From assembly GCA_964035545.1 (NCBI GenBank), contig OZ037766.1, positions 10,921,722 to 10,985,721 on the forward strand: 64,000 nt of DNA. The letters run 5' to 3'. This DNA comes from Bugula neritina. Its lineage: Eukaryota > Bryozoa > Gymnolaemata > Cheilostomatida > Bugulidae. Position 1 is the first letter of the stretch, and the number at the start of each line of letters is the position of its first letter. The translations under genes were made by a program, and so were the position numbers. Below are positions 25,101-36,026 of this stretch, piece after piece. Below the pieces are notes generated by a model. It made no database searches, was not told the origin of the DNA, and saw only the letters and a list, made by a program, of their open reading frames with translations.

Positions 25101-26169
25101 CTCGCATACCTGAACTTTGCAAAAAATGTTTTGAAGCTTAAAAATGCAAATGTTGAAACACCTAAATATGTTATTTATAAAATTTTCTTCATGGCAGGTA
25201 GATTGTGTTTTACTAAAATGTTCAAGGTAAAACAACTTCACCAACACTGCCGTATTGTTGTAGACCACCAATAGCAGAATGGTATGGCGTTTCCTATCTA
25301 TATTATAGCACCATAGCGATTATAATGTCTCTCGTTCTTGGGCTAACAGTCAGCTTTATCACAGGTGAGAATTCATCTCCTTACGTTGACACAGAATACT
25401 TGTTTTGACATGTTTGGTTCATATTTCCTGAAATATCACCAACTCTGTTACAGGAGCTCAGGACCCGAAGCAGATAGATCCCAGACTGGTTACTCCATTT
25501 GTAGCAAATCTATTCTGTTGCTTATCAGCAGAGAAAAAGAAGGCACTGTGGTGTGGTGTTCGGCATGACCAAGTATGGTTGTTAATTGTTTATTAATACC
25601 ATTAATCCAAGCCATATTTCCATTTTATATATTGTTTTACATGTTGATGTATTTGTTGATAAAAAGAAAGATCTGTGTTAAATTCATCTGCTTTTCCTCT
25701 CCCTCTTCGGGCTATTAGCAACTAACGTGCTTGTGATAAAAACTAATATTTGTTGTGTACTCAGTAGCACTTTTGTTCTTTACTTTTTTTCAATGCATCT
25801 TTTGCTTTGGTTTTTCCTAATGTAGTCCTTAAGTATACTTATTCTCTACTTTATCATCAGTTCCGAAGTGTTGCCTTATATTACTATATGTTCATTCCAC
25901 TCTGCACAATATATTAGCATGTCCCTATTGAATATTGAAGCTTTTTATTAAAATATCTACTAGTAATGTGTAAACAAACCAACAAAATGATGTATAGCAA
26001 ATGATTCATGCAGGTGGAGACAATGAGCTCTACTGAAGAAATGGCTCCAATGAAGAGTAACGATGGAGATTCCCCACGAAGCAATGGAGAAGTGACATTT
26101 GTTGATGAGAATGGAAAATCTAGTTCAAGTGAAATTTATCCCGATTTAAAAGACACAAAATTAGAATGA
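10110..26169 (+). CDS. SLC5-family sodium-coupled monocarboxylate transporter (SMCT, SLC5A8/A12-like)
   Basis: Plasma-membrane Na+/solute symporter. Fourteen coding exons: 10110-10463, 10622-10687, 11086-11137, 12178-12245, 13864-14018, 15576-15716, 21754-21883, 22853-23057, 23431-23498, 24312-24398, 24896-25095, 25264-25364, 25454-25572, 26014-26169. All junctions are GT-AG with matching phases; total 1902 nt, 633 aa (SLC5A8 is about 610). The first exon has [10 protein letters not shown], the FAGG loop and EFLLADKKM. Later exons carry [64 protein letters not shown] followed by VNQAQVQR, and [17 protein letters not shown], all landmark segments of the SLC5A5/A6/A8/A12 branch. An N-glycosylated loop ([15 protein letters not shown]) and a hydrophilic C-terminal tail ending TKLE, a possible PDZ-type end, are present. 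Substrate (lactate and short-chain fatty acids versus biotin or iodide) cannot be fixed. AATAAA at 26566-26571. Confidence 0.93.
14735..15085 (+). mobile_element. tRNA-derived SINE, copy 1, in SLC5 intron 5
   Basis: The 5' part resembles a tRNA with pol III promoter boxes: box A TGGTCTAGGGGTTAGAG and box B GGGTTTGAACCC at 14808-14819. A 19-bp block covering box A is exactly duplicated (14745-14763 and 14764-14782). The anticodon-arm region reads CCTAGTAAAC, as in Thr-AGT tRNAs. The body contains GAGCATCCAGTCATAATTG, shared with copy 2. The 3' end (TCACAGGGATGGCGACTATA, about 15017-15036) is less certain. Confidence 0.7.
15717..18130. other. SLC5 intron 6, left part
   Basis: Start of a 6-kb intron. 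It is very AT-rich, notably 17350-17700. A short G-rich patch at about 16615-16700 has an inverted GTGGAGT/ACTCCAC pair. No exon was recognised on either strand. Confidence 0.4.
18131..18310 (+). mobile_element. tRNA-derived SINE, copy 2, in SLC5 intron 6
   Basis: Box A-like GTGGCCTAGTGGTTAGGG (from 18138) and box B-like GGGGTTTGGATCCC (18181-18194) are followed by GAGCATCCAATCATAATTGA (18220 onward), the same central motif as in the copy at 14848. More diverged, with a single box A. Confidence 0.65.
18700..19960 (-). CDS. Candidate secreted peptide-hormone precursor nested antisense in SLC5 intron 6
   Basis: Two exons on the minus strand: 19960-19920 (ATG to GTGAGT donor) and 19102-18700 (TTGCAG acceptor to TGA), 444 nt, 147 aa. 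The splice joins W14 and yields an N-terminus with the hydrophobic stretch [20 protein letters not shown], like a signal peptide, which neither exon encodes alone. It is followed at about residue 37 by RIKR, a good furin-type site. RKK near residue 127 would release a C-terminal peptide [16 protein letters not shown], whose last Gly could be converted to an amide. No Cys in the mature part. A TATATAAG box lies 78-87 nt upstream of the ATG (minus strand), with no intervening ATG. The layout is that of a neuropeptide precursor. The C-terminal peptide is faintly PDF/cerebrin-like, and [17 protein letters not shown] faintly CRF/DH44-like; neither is strong enough for a name. Confidence 0.55.
20038..20047 (-). 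promoter_or_regulatory. TATA box of the nested antisense gene
   Basis: The minus strand reads TATATAAGTG. Counting about 30 nt downstream puts a start site near 20016, giving a 5' UTR of about 55 nt before ATG 19960 without any upstream ATG. The surrounding 120 bp is richer in GC than the rest of the intron. Confidence 0.5.
20175..21753. other. SLC5 intron 6, right part
   Basis: AT-rich intron sequence up to the TTTTGTAG acceptor at 21746-21753. No exon or repeat family was recognised. Confidence 0.4.
23231..23384 (-). mobile_element. MITE-like repeat copy D (inverted) in SLC5 intron 8
   Basis: The ends are CGGTAATGGAGGAATTTGAA and AAATTTCTCCATTACTGCAC, imperfect inverted repeats. The interior TTGCAAGAGAAGTTATG is the reverse complement of the CATAACTTCTTTTGCTACA core of the copies at 31458 and 47420. 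It occupies about 40 percent of a 373-bp intron. Confidence 0.65.
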
Positions 26170-27572
26170 ATCTAGAATGGATGTTCAAGATCTGCTAGCC
26201 AATTTTGGATAATGAAAAACAACTTTTTTATTGATATTTTAGTATAACTTGTTCTTATATTTTACAAGTTTTACATAATTATACATATATCAGATTTAAG
26301 TTTTAGATTGATGCATTTCATTGTCAATCACCATTGTTCACTTTAGGGGCTTCATTGCAGGTTGGATATCATTCATGATTTACCCTCACGCCCTAATGTT
26401 AGTTAAGGGCTAATGTTAGTTAACTTTAACCTTTCCAGCATTTAATTTTTGTTTAGTTGCCACTCGGTACTCAATTCCAGTCTTATTATTTGCATCAACA
26501 AACAATTTTTACTTTAACACGCATAACTTTATTATATTTTTATGGTAGAACTATTGTAGATGTTTAATAAATTATAACTACAGCAACAAAAATTTCTAAA
26601 TTACAAATATTATATGGTTTTAATCAATAACAAACTACGATACAATGCCTTGTTTGAAGTTTGATTTAAAAACTATACAAGCAGTACAAGAAGCAATTAT
26701 TTTAATGTTTTAAATAATTCAAACTGAATTATATGGGGAATACTGAGCATATTATATTTTTGATTATAATATTAAAATATAATATATTTTTTCCAAATAC
26801 TTTTTAAATGAATTTTTTGATCGCAGTACAAGGCCTTTGTACAATTTCACTTTGGAAAAATAAATATTAAAAACCAATAAAGATTTTGAAGAAAGGCTTC
26901 AATATACTATTTTGACTAAAAATGTTGAAAAAATTATGAAGAAAGTAAAAAATTGGAAGAGATATTTTGACCACACATGAAAGAAAATCTTATCTATTTT
27001 ATTCTTATTCGTAATGTCTGGTGCAAGAAATCTTTGCCGCAGTATGAACAATACGCATCTGCTTCGAAAGTAAGTAGGACAGCCTCAGTCTGGTAAAACA
27101 TAACCAGAATTCATACAAGTTATGTATGCTTACTATATACACAGTCAACATAATGTGGCATCTCAGGCCATCTGAAGCAAATGAGATACTTCGATAAAAA
27201 CAGATAACATTTAGATATCAGGACACTTAATTTTCTTTTAATCAAAGTTTTACAAAATTCATAGCAACTAAAATTACAAATATGATACTTACAAAGAATT
27301 CCACAGCACAAGACTAAGCATAGCAAATTCAAACCGAAATACTGAATGCATAAAATGCATCCAGTATAAAAAATCACCTTCCTATAAAAAGGACCAGAAA
27401 TCTTGACCCTCAAGTTAAAACTGTTCAACTGATGAAAGCCAAGAATGTTACTAAAACTAATAGCATTGCTTCAACTGAGCAATATTACCATATAGTCAGT
27501 TCAGCAAGAAAATGTTCTGCAGATGTTGTGAAATAAAGTCATACATACATGAAGCATGAGGAATCATGCTCA
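26170..27572. other. Convergent 3' ends of SLC5 and MCU
   Basis: Contains the SLC5 3' UTR with AATAAA at 26566-26571 and, on the minus strand, an AATAAA near 27000 that fits the MCU 3' end about 570 nt after its stop. Very AT-rich between. No other gene was seen. Confidence 0.55.
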
Positions 27573-30500
27573 CTATTGTTTGCTCTCCTTTCCAAATAGC
27601 AGAGTTTTTAACTCAGTTTCGGACAAACTTAAACCCAAAGGTTGGCGTAACTTTTCCAGATCTTTTTCCGCTTGGTTTAATTTCACCATCAGAGAATTGT
27701 AGTGCTCCACGTCATAATTTCTCTTTCGAGCTTGTTTATGGAAATGAAGCAAGAATGATCTATCTCTTGCATCAGGAAAGAAATATTCCTGAAATATAGT
27801 AGAAAAAAACACAATATTAGATTTATGAAATATGAGCCCTTTGAGTGTTACTTGCTGGTATAAGACATGAAATGCATTTCTAGCTTATGGATGGCACAGA
27901 CTACAAAGAAAATATCAAATGTGAACTAAAATTTAAAAAGTATTCAATAAAAATGACCTGCCATGTTTTGGAGACCATAAATATAAGCGTTGCATAGAAA
28001 TTTATATATAATTTAAAATGAGTTTGATTATTTAGAGCTAAATTTTAATGAAATATTTGGGCTCGATTTAGACCACTCAAGAGTTGTCTACCCTTCATAC
28101 ATGTTGGAAATTGTAGCAATATGTTGGAGACACAACTCTCAGGCAATGCAAGTTTTAAAAGGTGAAAGAAGTTATCTATAAAATAACTTTTTTGATTTCT
28201 ATTCTATAATATAATATTTAAAAGCTTGTTACCACTGTTATAACATTTATTTGTATTAAAACTTTAACAGAGAAAAATTTAAACAGCTAAATCTGTTCTA
28301 GATTTTGAGTGTGAAAGTGACTCCATATTACTATTCCAGTTCTTTTCACTATATGCTGGAGAACTAATTATAGCTTCAGTAAATAGTCAATGATAAACTT
28401 TAAACATTAGTTTAATTCTTTAAATATCAATGTATTAGCCTATAATCTTTTGGTTTCTCTTCCTGGCATATTAGCCTCACTAAGTAAAGTGACAAATTGT
28501 AGTTCCAGAAAAAACTAGACTTCACACTTTTCCTACCCAGTTGTGAATAATATATAGCAACGGATGTGAATTACTTAGTTAAGCGTGGCCCACACCAACC
28601 TGCTTTGTGAGAATGTAATAAGCAAAGAAAACCATAGTAGTGCCATAAGTAACGAAGTATGTGACTGGCTCCATAATATCCCAGGAATACTCCCACCAGG
28701 TCAGTCTAGCAAATGCTCCAAACTGTACACCCATCAGGCCTAGTCCCAGCCAAGTTAGATTATTAGTCCTTTTATTAGCATTGTCCACCAACTCTTCTTT
28801 GAGCTGAGTAATAGAAAGCCACAATAATCTTATCTTGAAATATCTCATACAGTTAGTTCTATGACCTTATTGAGCAACCATATAATATACAGTTAAGGCC
28901 AATCGGCAGATAAAATAGTACCAAGGCAACTTTGTCTCCATGCAGTTACACTCTGAGCTGAAGTAGTTCAACTAACTGCATTCTTCTACAAAAACATATT
29001 ATTTACTAGACTGGGAAATTTAAAAACAAACCCTCACAAATATTTACAACAACATTTATATAAAATGATTAGTAGAATAAATATTTAAATTAGAATTATT
29101 ATAGCTGGAGCATTTCTTGTAGTTCATCTTTAATTAAACAATATTATTACCATGAATGGTTTAACCGTGTAAATATTGTTCCAAATTTACTGTCACTATT
29201 CAACTGTTTGGTTTTTAGTTAACTTGTTTTTAATTATCATAAGCTAAATGTTACAAGCTAAGTTGATTTTCTGATACTATGGGATTGCATATAATACTGA
29301 ATTAACATGAGAAATTAAAAGTAACCAAAATAATCTTTTAAATTTTGGAGTTATGTCACTTTATTGAATGGGAATTTCCAATTATTGACATGAAATTTAC
29401 CTCATCAGCGACTTTGAAAATGTTTAAGCTGTCCAATAAATAAAACTTGCACTGTGGGACATTTGAGCTCTGACATTTATGAAAATGGCTGACATTCACG
29501 TCTCCGCGAACTCGGTTTAAGTCTCGAAATTACATGATATGAAGTTCAGTAAAGTTTATCGTATTACAAGGAAAGTGCATGAGCCCACAACTACAGTTAC
29601 TTAAGTAGTTGCGCAGGTAGAATACACAGTTACACAAACAGCTGAGCACATAGGATACACAGTCACATGATTACTGAGGGCCATACCTGCTGGTAAGGAG
29701 CAAGTTCATGTTTGATTGTTTCTAGAGATTTTATCAGTTCTTTCTCCCGGCTGGCTTGCCACTCTGTCAAATGCATTTGAGTATAGAGCTGAGAAACCAA
29801 GTCCTTCACCCTAGCCAGGTTACCCTCCTCATCTCTCTGTATATCTAAAAACACCGGAGATTCAGTAAACATAATACTTGGGAGAGAAAACAGCAGTTTG
29901 CTACTCTGCATCTACCTCTGCATTACCCTTATGTAATATTCTATGTCATTTTAGTGTTAGATGCCGTGATAGCTGGGTATATTTTGTAGTTACTGGGTTC
30001 TAACAGCTCCCTGTTGTACAGCAACGGTGAGCTGTTGTACAGCAACAGCTCCCTGTTGTACAGCAACGGTGAGCTGTTGTACAGCAACGGTGAGCTGTCA
30101 TCATTTAGCTGTAGTAGCAGAGAAATTTTAATAGTCTAAGGTTTTATTTTTGCTAATAAATGTTGGTTTGGAGCAAAGGTTAAAAGTCTTGTAAAAACAT
30201 AACTTCCTTTGCTAATCTAGAACACAGAGTTTTCTCAATTTCTCCATTACTGCACCTCCCTAGCTGTTATTCACTGCATCACCACACTGAGTGCAGCAGC
30301 AATACTTCAGCAACAAATATGCTTAGCTCTCTTTAGGACATACTTGTGCAAATCTTGCTTTTGCAAACATTTCAATCTAACTAGCTTATATGTAAGAGAT
30401 TACATTGCTACTACCAGACAGTTATTGTGTAATATTGGATAGAGAAATGAGCTTATATAATATTATGTAACTGTACAACAACCTACTAATTCTAACATTA

Positions 30501-33500
30501 ATAAAGCATAGCTTCCTCCTGTGTTACTGAACATAGCATTATAATAACGTTTACTTTGAAGAATACATAACCATTAATTAACTGAAATATTGCGAAACAC
30601 ACTGAGCAAAGTAGAACTCAATGCAATAAAATAACTATAGTAATCTAACATACACAGTCCCATGCTAATAGTATTATACTAGTGTATGCTAATAGAAGTA
30701 TACTAGGTGTGAATATGTTTACAGTAAGTAGCTTCCTTGACAGGCCATCTGTCATTCTGTGAGCCCACTTCAGCATTGACAAAAACTTTGAGGCAGTTTT
30801 TAGGAATCCTTACTATATAGTAGCAAGATAGTACATGGAATACATGCATACGGCACGCAATAGCCTGCAAGCTGACTTGAAGTGACAAAGAATGGTACAG
30901 TAAGGGCACAATCACAGCAATTTGAAGATTTTTCTTATTCTAACCAACACAGACATGTGCCACAAATTAAGGGAAACAAAATGTGGAAAAAGTATCATTT
31001 TACTTCACCATTTACTTCCTTCTAGGAGAGGCTTATGAAATATTTATGCACACATTTTTGTGCCAATGAGATCCAAGAAGCATTCTAATAGGTTAAACTT
31101 ACCCAGTTTAGGAGGAGTTACAGAAAACTTCCTAGAGTTGATGATTAGATCAAAGTCATCATGTAGCAGCATATCAATAGTAGTTGCTTTGGATATCTTT
31201 GAACCATCTACAAGTACACCACAAAGGGAGTTGGCATTTAATACATCCTTGAGTTTACCAATTTGTTACATTGGCTTTAATAAAATATGAAGTATATTTT
31301 ATACACAGGGAACAAATCGCTACCTTGTAACTGCCCCATTATACAGATTTGTAATAAATTTGCAATTGTAAAAGCAACAGAGTCCTGAAGTTTCTATTTC
31401 CAGAATATTAACTGAAATATGGCTATACAGATTTTGCAGGGATATTTCTAACTAACAGCAGTAGTGGAGAGACTGAGATAGCCTAAGCTCTTTAAATTTC
31501 TTTATAGATTTTGGCTTGGGGGGGGGCGGTTAAAATTATTGTGAGAACATAACTTCTTTCGCTACATTTCTAATCTAGAATACAGGCTTTTCTCAACTTC
31601 TCCATTTACTGCACCTCACTCATACTACATTGTTATATATACTGTGGGTATAATTTTACCACAGAAAATACCAACTACGAGTACATCATGTAGTGTATGT
31701 AGTACAAAGTCACATTTATATGGGATACATAACCAAATCCATTAAATCTGAGTCAGCCATCCTGAAAACATATTAACACTACTGTATTTTGCAGTTAGCC
31801 AGTACATTGCGCAATGTAATTGATCTACTGATCGTTTGATACAGTCCAACCAATGTTTACCAACACAAATGTTTTTAATTCCAACATTAGCTACAAATGT
31901 CCAGTCTTAGTAACTTGAGCTATGTAATTGTATGAATGTAAGTACTCTACACTTACATCACCATGAACTTACCTTTACGATACACAGATATATTCTCCAC
32001 ACCACCATCTTCATCCTTTACCATTGCAAGAAATGTTCCAACTGTGTCTGTCAGAGGTCTTAAGGCAAAAAGACATCGCTCGTCTCTAGATGGCAGCATA
32101 ACGTTCACAACCGGCACACCATTTCTATACTGAACGGTGGTCTCTGGAAGTATATGTTACAGAAGTGATTGGAAGGTGCGTAGGTGTTCAGTTTGCTTCC
32201 CAATTTTTAGTAGTTAGTACAGTCATTTTACTAGTCATGCTTGAGTGAAAAAAGGTTTTAGAGACATAATATTTTATCAGTGGCAATATGATGTATAATA
32301 CACTACGAGGAATAGGTGTTGACCTACATTATCACTGGTACGATGGTATAAGCCATAAGGGTACAAAATGATGGATGAAAATGCTGGCTATGACAGGCTG
32401 CAATTAGTAATACAACTGGTACAACATTATATCCTGCTATGCCCAAAACATAATTGGCACACAGTGCACTTCATATCACATGCACACATCATACCTGTAT
32501 AATACATGTATGCCTCACTTACAATGACAATCTACCAAGAAATTGCATTTGTTTCTCAAATAAAACATTTCTGCTTAATTTAATGATTACAGGACTCAAA
32601 ACAATGCTTCAAACATGTCTTCTTCAAAATTGCTAAGCTCTGACCCATCAGCTCATAAGCATAATATATGCAGTAATGGAAAGGTGGTAGAAATCATAGA
32701 ATATTTTATTACACCCATCCTATGACATCTACCTTCCTAATTCCACCTAGATCTTAATCAAGTGGAGTGGGAGGGACTTGTGAACACCCTCTCCACCATA
32801 TCACAAATACCTTTTTAAGTCTAGCAACTAGCAGGTTGAGTTGAATAACTATAGTAGGAACTTAAATCTTTGGTTCTCGTAGATGTACCTAATGATGATA
32901 TGATATTTCAGCCGAGAATGCAGGGAGAGATGTACCATAGTGTAGTACTAGCTACTTTTATTCACTAATAGGTTCCATAATAAGTTCCCTAATAAGGTCT
33001 GACATAAAGTAGAAAATCAATGCAAATCCTACCATGGAGGTATGTAAACAAATGTATTGTAGCTGTGACAATGAAAATTGCAGTATGTTGAAAGGCAGCT
33101 CCAAGCTTTGAGAAAGGACTATTCATAAGCTATGCATGCTGCCAACTAGCAGCCGAAAGGGCAAAAGTTCAAAGTAACAGGCATAGGAGTAAATAAAGCA
33201 GGCCTTTTTACCTAAGAGCACCAGTACACTTCTTAACAGTATATTCATTTGTTACAACATAACATAATTTTTATGGTTTACTTATAAATTAATCTAAAAA
33301 ACTCCCCTATTTTGCAATAATATTATTAGAACTTATAACCCATAGTTTCATATGCCTGAAAACTCATATTTGGCAACATAACGACCTATTCAAATCTTTA
33401 CATCAATAAATTCAGAGATTGGTAAATCTGTTAGTCAAACATGTCTAGCTATAATTTGTATATATAAATTTCCTTTGAAAAGCAACTATACCTTATATTG

Positions 33501-34384
33501 GTCGAAGTATGCACAAATAAAATTCATAATTTCCTTCCATTCAAATTAGATCAAATAAATGGAAAAACTTAATTGTTAATAGAGGTGAATTCTGTAAGTA
33601 GCTTACAATAGTTATTCATTACTTGACTACTGATTGTGAGCGTGCAAACTAGCCTCCACCCTGCAGTCAAGTAACAAATACTAAAATAAATTCTGGCAGG
33701 CATATTGTTCGGTAAACTAGTGCAGTGCTAGTGCAGTGCTAGTGCAGTGCTAGTGCAGTGCTAGTGCAGTGCTAGTGCATTGCTGGTGCAGTGCTAGTGC
33801 AGTGCTAGTGCAGTTATTTAAGCTAAAAGAATAATTTATCAAATTTTGTGTTAAAAAACTAGCAATGAAATTACTTTCTTCTCCAAACTGTCTATATTAC
33901 ACACCTACGGCTAATGACAAAGTAGTGACTGCAGGTTAATATAAAAGTAAAATAACTAACCCTCTTGCTCATAAGGTAAATTAGAAGAACAGTACGATTG
34001 ACTCAAAACTCTCAAACTTGTCTGCAACCTTGGAACCTATAAATGAAAAAATGTAAATGTTTCCTTTGTCTGGCATTGTATTGGATAAAAGAGAAAAATT
34101 GTTAAATATTTCATGAATACAATATAGTTAAATATTTAAAGACTTAGACTACAATTCAACAATTAGTTTACACATGTTTCCACTGAATAGTTAGTATTAG
34201 TATTAGCCAGTTTATTCTGAGCACAAATAAAGTATCAACCTTAAAGTTTACTTACCAAACTAAAACGACTTTTTAATACTGGCAGCAGCTGGGAAGCTTG
34301 AAAGTGCATAAAATTTGAACTGAATCGTTTATTACTTAGCTGAGCAATCTTGCAAGAAGTAGAAGCAAGTGTCACAAAAACCAT
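27573..34384 (-). CDS. MCU: Mitochondrial calcium uniporter pore subunit
   Basis: Pore-forming subunit of the inner-membrane Ca2+ channel. Seven exons (minus strand, 5' to 3'): 34384-34256, 34036-33961, 32143-31973, 31207-31103, 29844-29687, 28803-28600, 27788-27573; 1059 nt, 352 aa (human MCU 351). The N-terminus is basic and Ser-rich, suiting a mitochondrial targeting sequence. The matrix domain includes [19 protein letters not shown] and [16 protein letters not shown] coiled coil precedes TM1 ([20 protein letters not shown]). The selectivity filter WDIMEP has Asp255 and Glu258, equivalent to human D261 and E264. TM2 is [19 protein letters not shown], followed by a second coiled coil rich in charged residues ending GKESKQ. 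All phases match. Nothing appears broken. Confidence 0.96.
30004..30099. repeat. 21-bp minisatellite in MCU intron
   Basis: About four to five units built on GAGCTGTTGTACAGCAACGGT, with one variant form CAGCTCCCTGTTGTACAGCAA. The core GTTGTACAGCAAC is itself nearly palindromic. Confidence 0.8.
30107..30255 (+). mobile_element. MITE-like repeat copy A in MCU intron
   Basis: The right end TTTCTCAATTTCTCCATTAC followed by TGCACCTC is the family terminus. The interior has ACATAACTTCCTTTGCTAA and TCTAGAACACAG, aligned with copies B and C. The left end GCAGAGAAATTTTAATAGTC is more diverged. The 21-bp minisatellite directly abuts it. Confidence 0.65.
31458..31614 (+). mobile_element. MITE-like repeat copy B in MCU intron
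   Basis: Left end GCAGTAGTGGAGAGACTGAG and right end CTCAACTTCTCCATTTACTG are inverted repeats. The interior includes ATAGCCTAAGCTCTTTAAAT, a G-run (31509-31517) and ACATAACTTCTTTCGCTACA. Confidence 0.7.
33717..33814. repeat. 11-bp minisatellite in MCU intron 2
   Basis: About nine tandem copies of CTAGTGCAGTG, most identical; one unit reads CTAGTGCATTG and the next CTGGTGCAGTG. Near-perfect homogeneity suggests recent expansion. Confidence 0.9.
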
Positions 34385-35142
34385 TTCTATTTTAGCCAAT
34401 AAACTTTACTCAAACTCTTCTTTGCTTTTATATTAGCAATTAAAAATAAAAATAAAACCAAGTCAAGATAAAATTATTTTAAATTAACTATTCAGATTGT
34501 CACCTGTGCCTGTGGCATAAAAGTACAGTATTTACAAAAATTTAAACTAATCAGTCACAATAACTGTTGAATACCATATCAAACTAGCTGTATACTCATA
34601 CTTATAGCAATAAAAATAGTACTTTTTTTAATAAAAAATAAGCACGCTAGTAGTAGTAATTGTACTAAAAACCGAACAATTATTTGCACAACCCAAAACC
34701 TCAATTCAATTCCGGAAGTACACAATTGTTTACATTAGTAGAAACAACTGTCGGCATTGCTGTGTTGTAGAAATAAAATGCAGGTAAAAAAAGCGACAGT
34801 AGGTTTTTGTGATAGTCGTTTGTTACTATGGAGGAATTCGCGGTCGCGATTCGGCTGCAATCTGTCGCAAATTTGGAGACAGATAATCAATGAACTCAGT
34901 AATAATATCTTTTCCAGTTCAGTGCAAGTAATGTGTTCAAAAAATGAGTGGCCCCAATGCAAACGAAAACTTGCTCTTGCTGCAAACTGCAGCACAAAAC
35001 ACTCACCCCGATTTATCGAATGGCTGCCGAAAAACAATTTATTTCATTACATACCTGACGGCGTTCGAGAAAGACAACTCCATAATGCCACACAAACTCA
35101 CTAGCTGTGGCTTTGCTCTTGCTATAATTCTGCATTATAAGG
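34385..35142. other. MCU upstream region with overlapping unexplained ORFs
   Basis: Should contain the MCU promoter. A locally GC-richer part (34800-35090, with GCGGTCGCGATTCGG at 34840) carries overlapping ORFs of 95-115 codons on both strands, none with a recognisable domain. A short frame from ATG 34829 reads MEEFAVAIRLQSVANLETDN then stops. It could be a short head-to-head transcript, a UTR exon or old repeat; I cannot assign it. Confidence 0.3.
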
Positions 35143-35439
35143 CAAGAAGCGAAAGTAATGAATGTGTTAGAACTGATGAGAAGAAGGCTACAGTGGTTTG
35201 GACATATCTGCAGAAGAGAAAAAGAGGATGATATCAGAAGAGTGCATGAAATGAAAGTTGCGGGAAAGAAAATCCGGGGACGCCCAAAGCACAGATGGCA
35301 CGATACTATCAGAAAAGACCTCCAATCCTGTTCCCTCAATGAAGAGGACGCTCATGACAGGGTTAGGTGGAGAAGCCTAATTGAGCTAGGCCTCTGGCAG
35401 CCACCCGCTACTCATACAGAACAAAGCGGAGATAGGTGA
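35143..35439 (+). mobile_element. Non-LTR retrotransposon (LINE) 3' remnant
   Basis: A 93-codon frame reads RRRLQWFGHICRREKED, then GKKIRGRPKHRWHDTIRKDL, and DRVRWRSLIELGLW. The pattern RLRWFGH...R..GRP...W.D.I..DL......A.DR..WR is the typical C-terminal tail downstream of the reverse transcriptase of many LINE elements. No upstream RT or endonuclease domain is present, so this is a 5'-truncated, dead fragment, although the frame is still open. Confidence 0.75.
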
Positions 35440-36026
35440 AAAAATAATTCTGCATTATTTTCAGCAATAAGTCATTTTTATGAAGTTTACCTCAGTTCTC
35501 TTAACCTGACCACAGCCACCTTATGAGTTCTCTAACATTCAACTGCTGACATTAAATTATTCAGCTAGAAGACATGTCCTTTGAAAATGATGTTTTATAA
35601 ATAAGTATACATAACTCAACTTTTTTATTTCTGACCACTTTATAATATTGTAAATTTGTGATTGTAACTTCATATATATTATGTAAATATATGCATGCAG
35701 CTAAAAGCTTACGTATATTCAACATTTTTAAAATTTTGTGACCATCCAAGCAATTGTTGTTGCAGGCATAGTTTTTATTAAACAGTGGAACAATAATTTA
35801 TATCGTAACAGCTTGATATATAATTATGCATGAATAAATACACCGAGTTTAAGCAACAAAGTTGCTTGAGTAAGATATTACAGTTGGTATTAGAAAGTAT
35901 AACGATTTCTGGAAAAAGTTGATTAGTTGCACTTTTATTACCGTCAACACAGATTAGAAAAAATAATTAAAAAGCAGCTGGGTAATAGTAGTGTTTCTAC
36001 TGCAATGCCTTAAAGTACAGTACACA

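Noticed and set aside
27573-27799. Plus-strand frame opposite the last MCU exon
   Set aside because: Shadow of the MCU coding exon. The minus-strand frame has the conserved protein and splice site.
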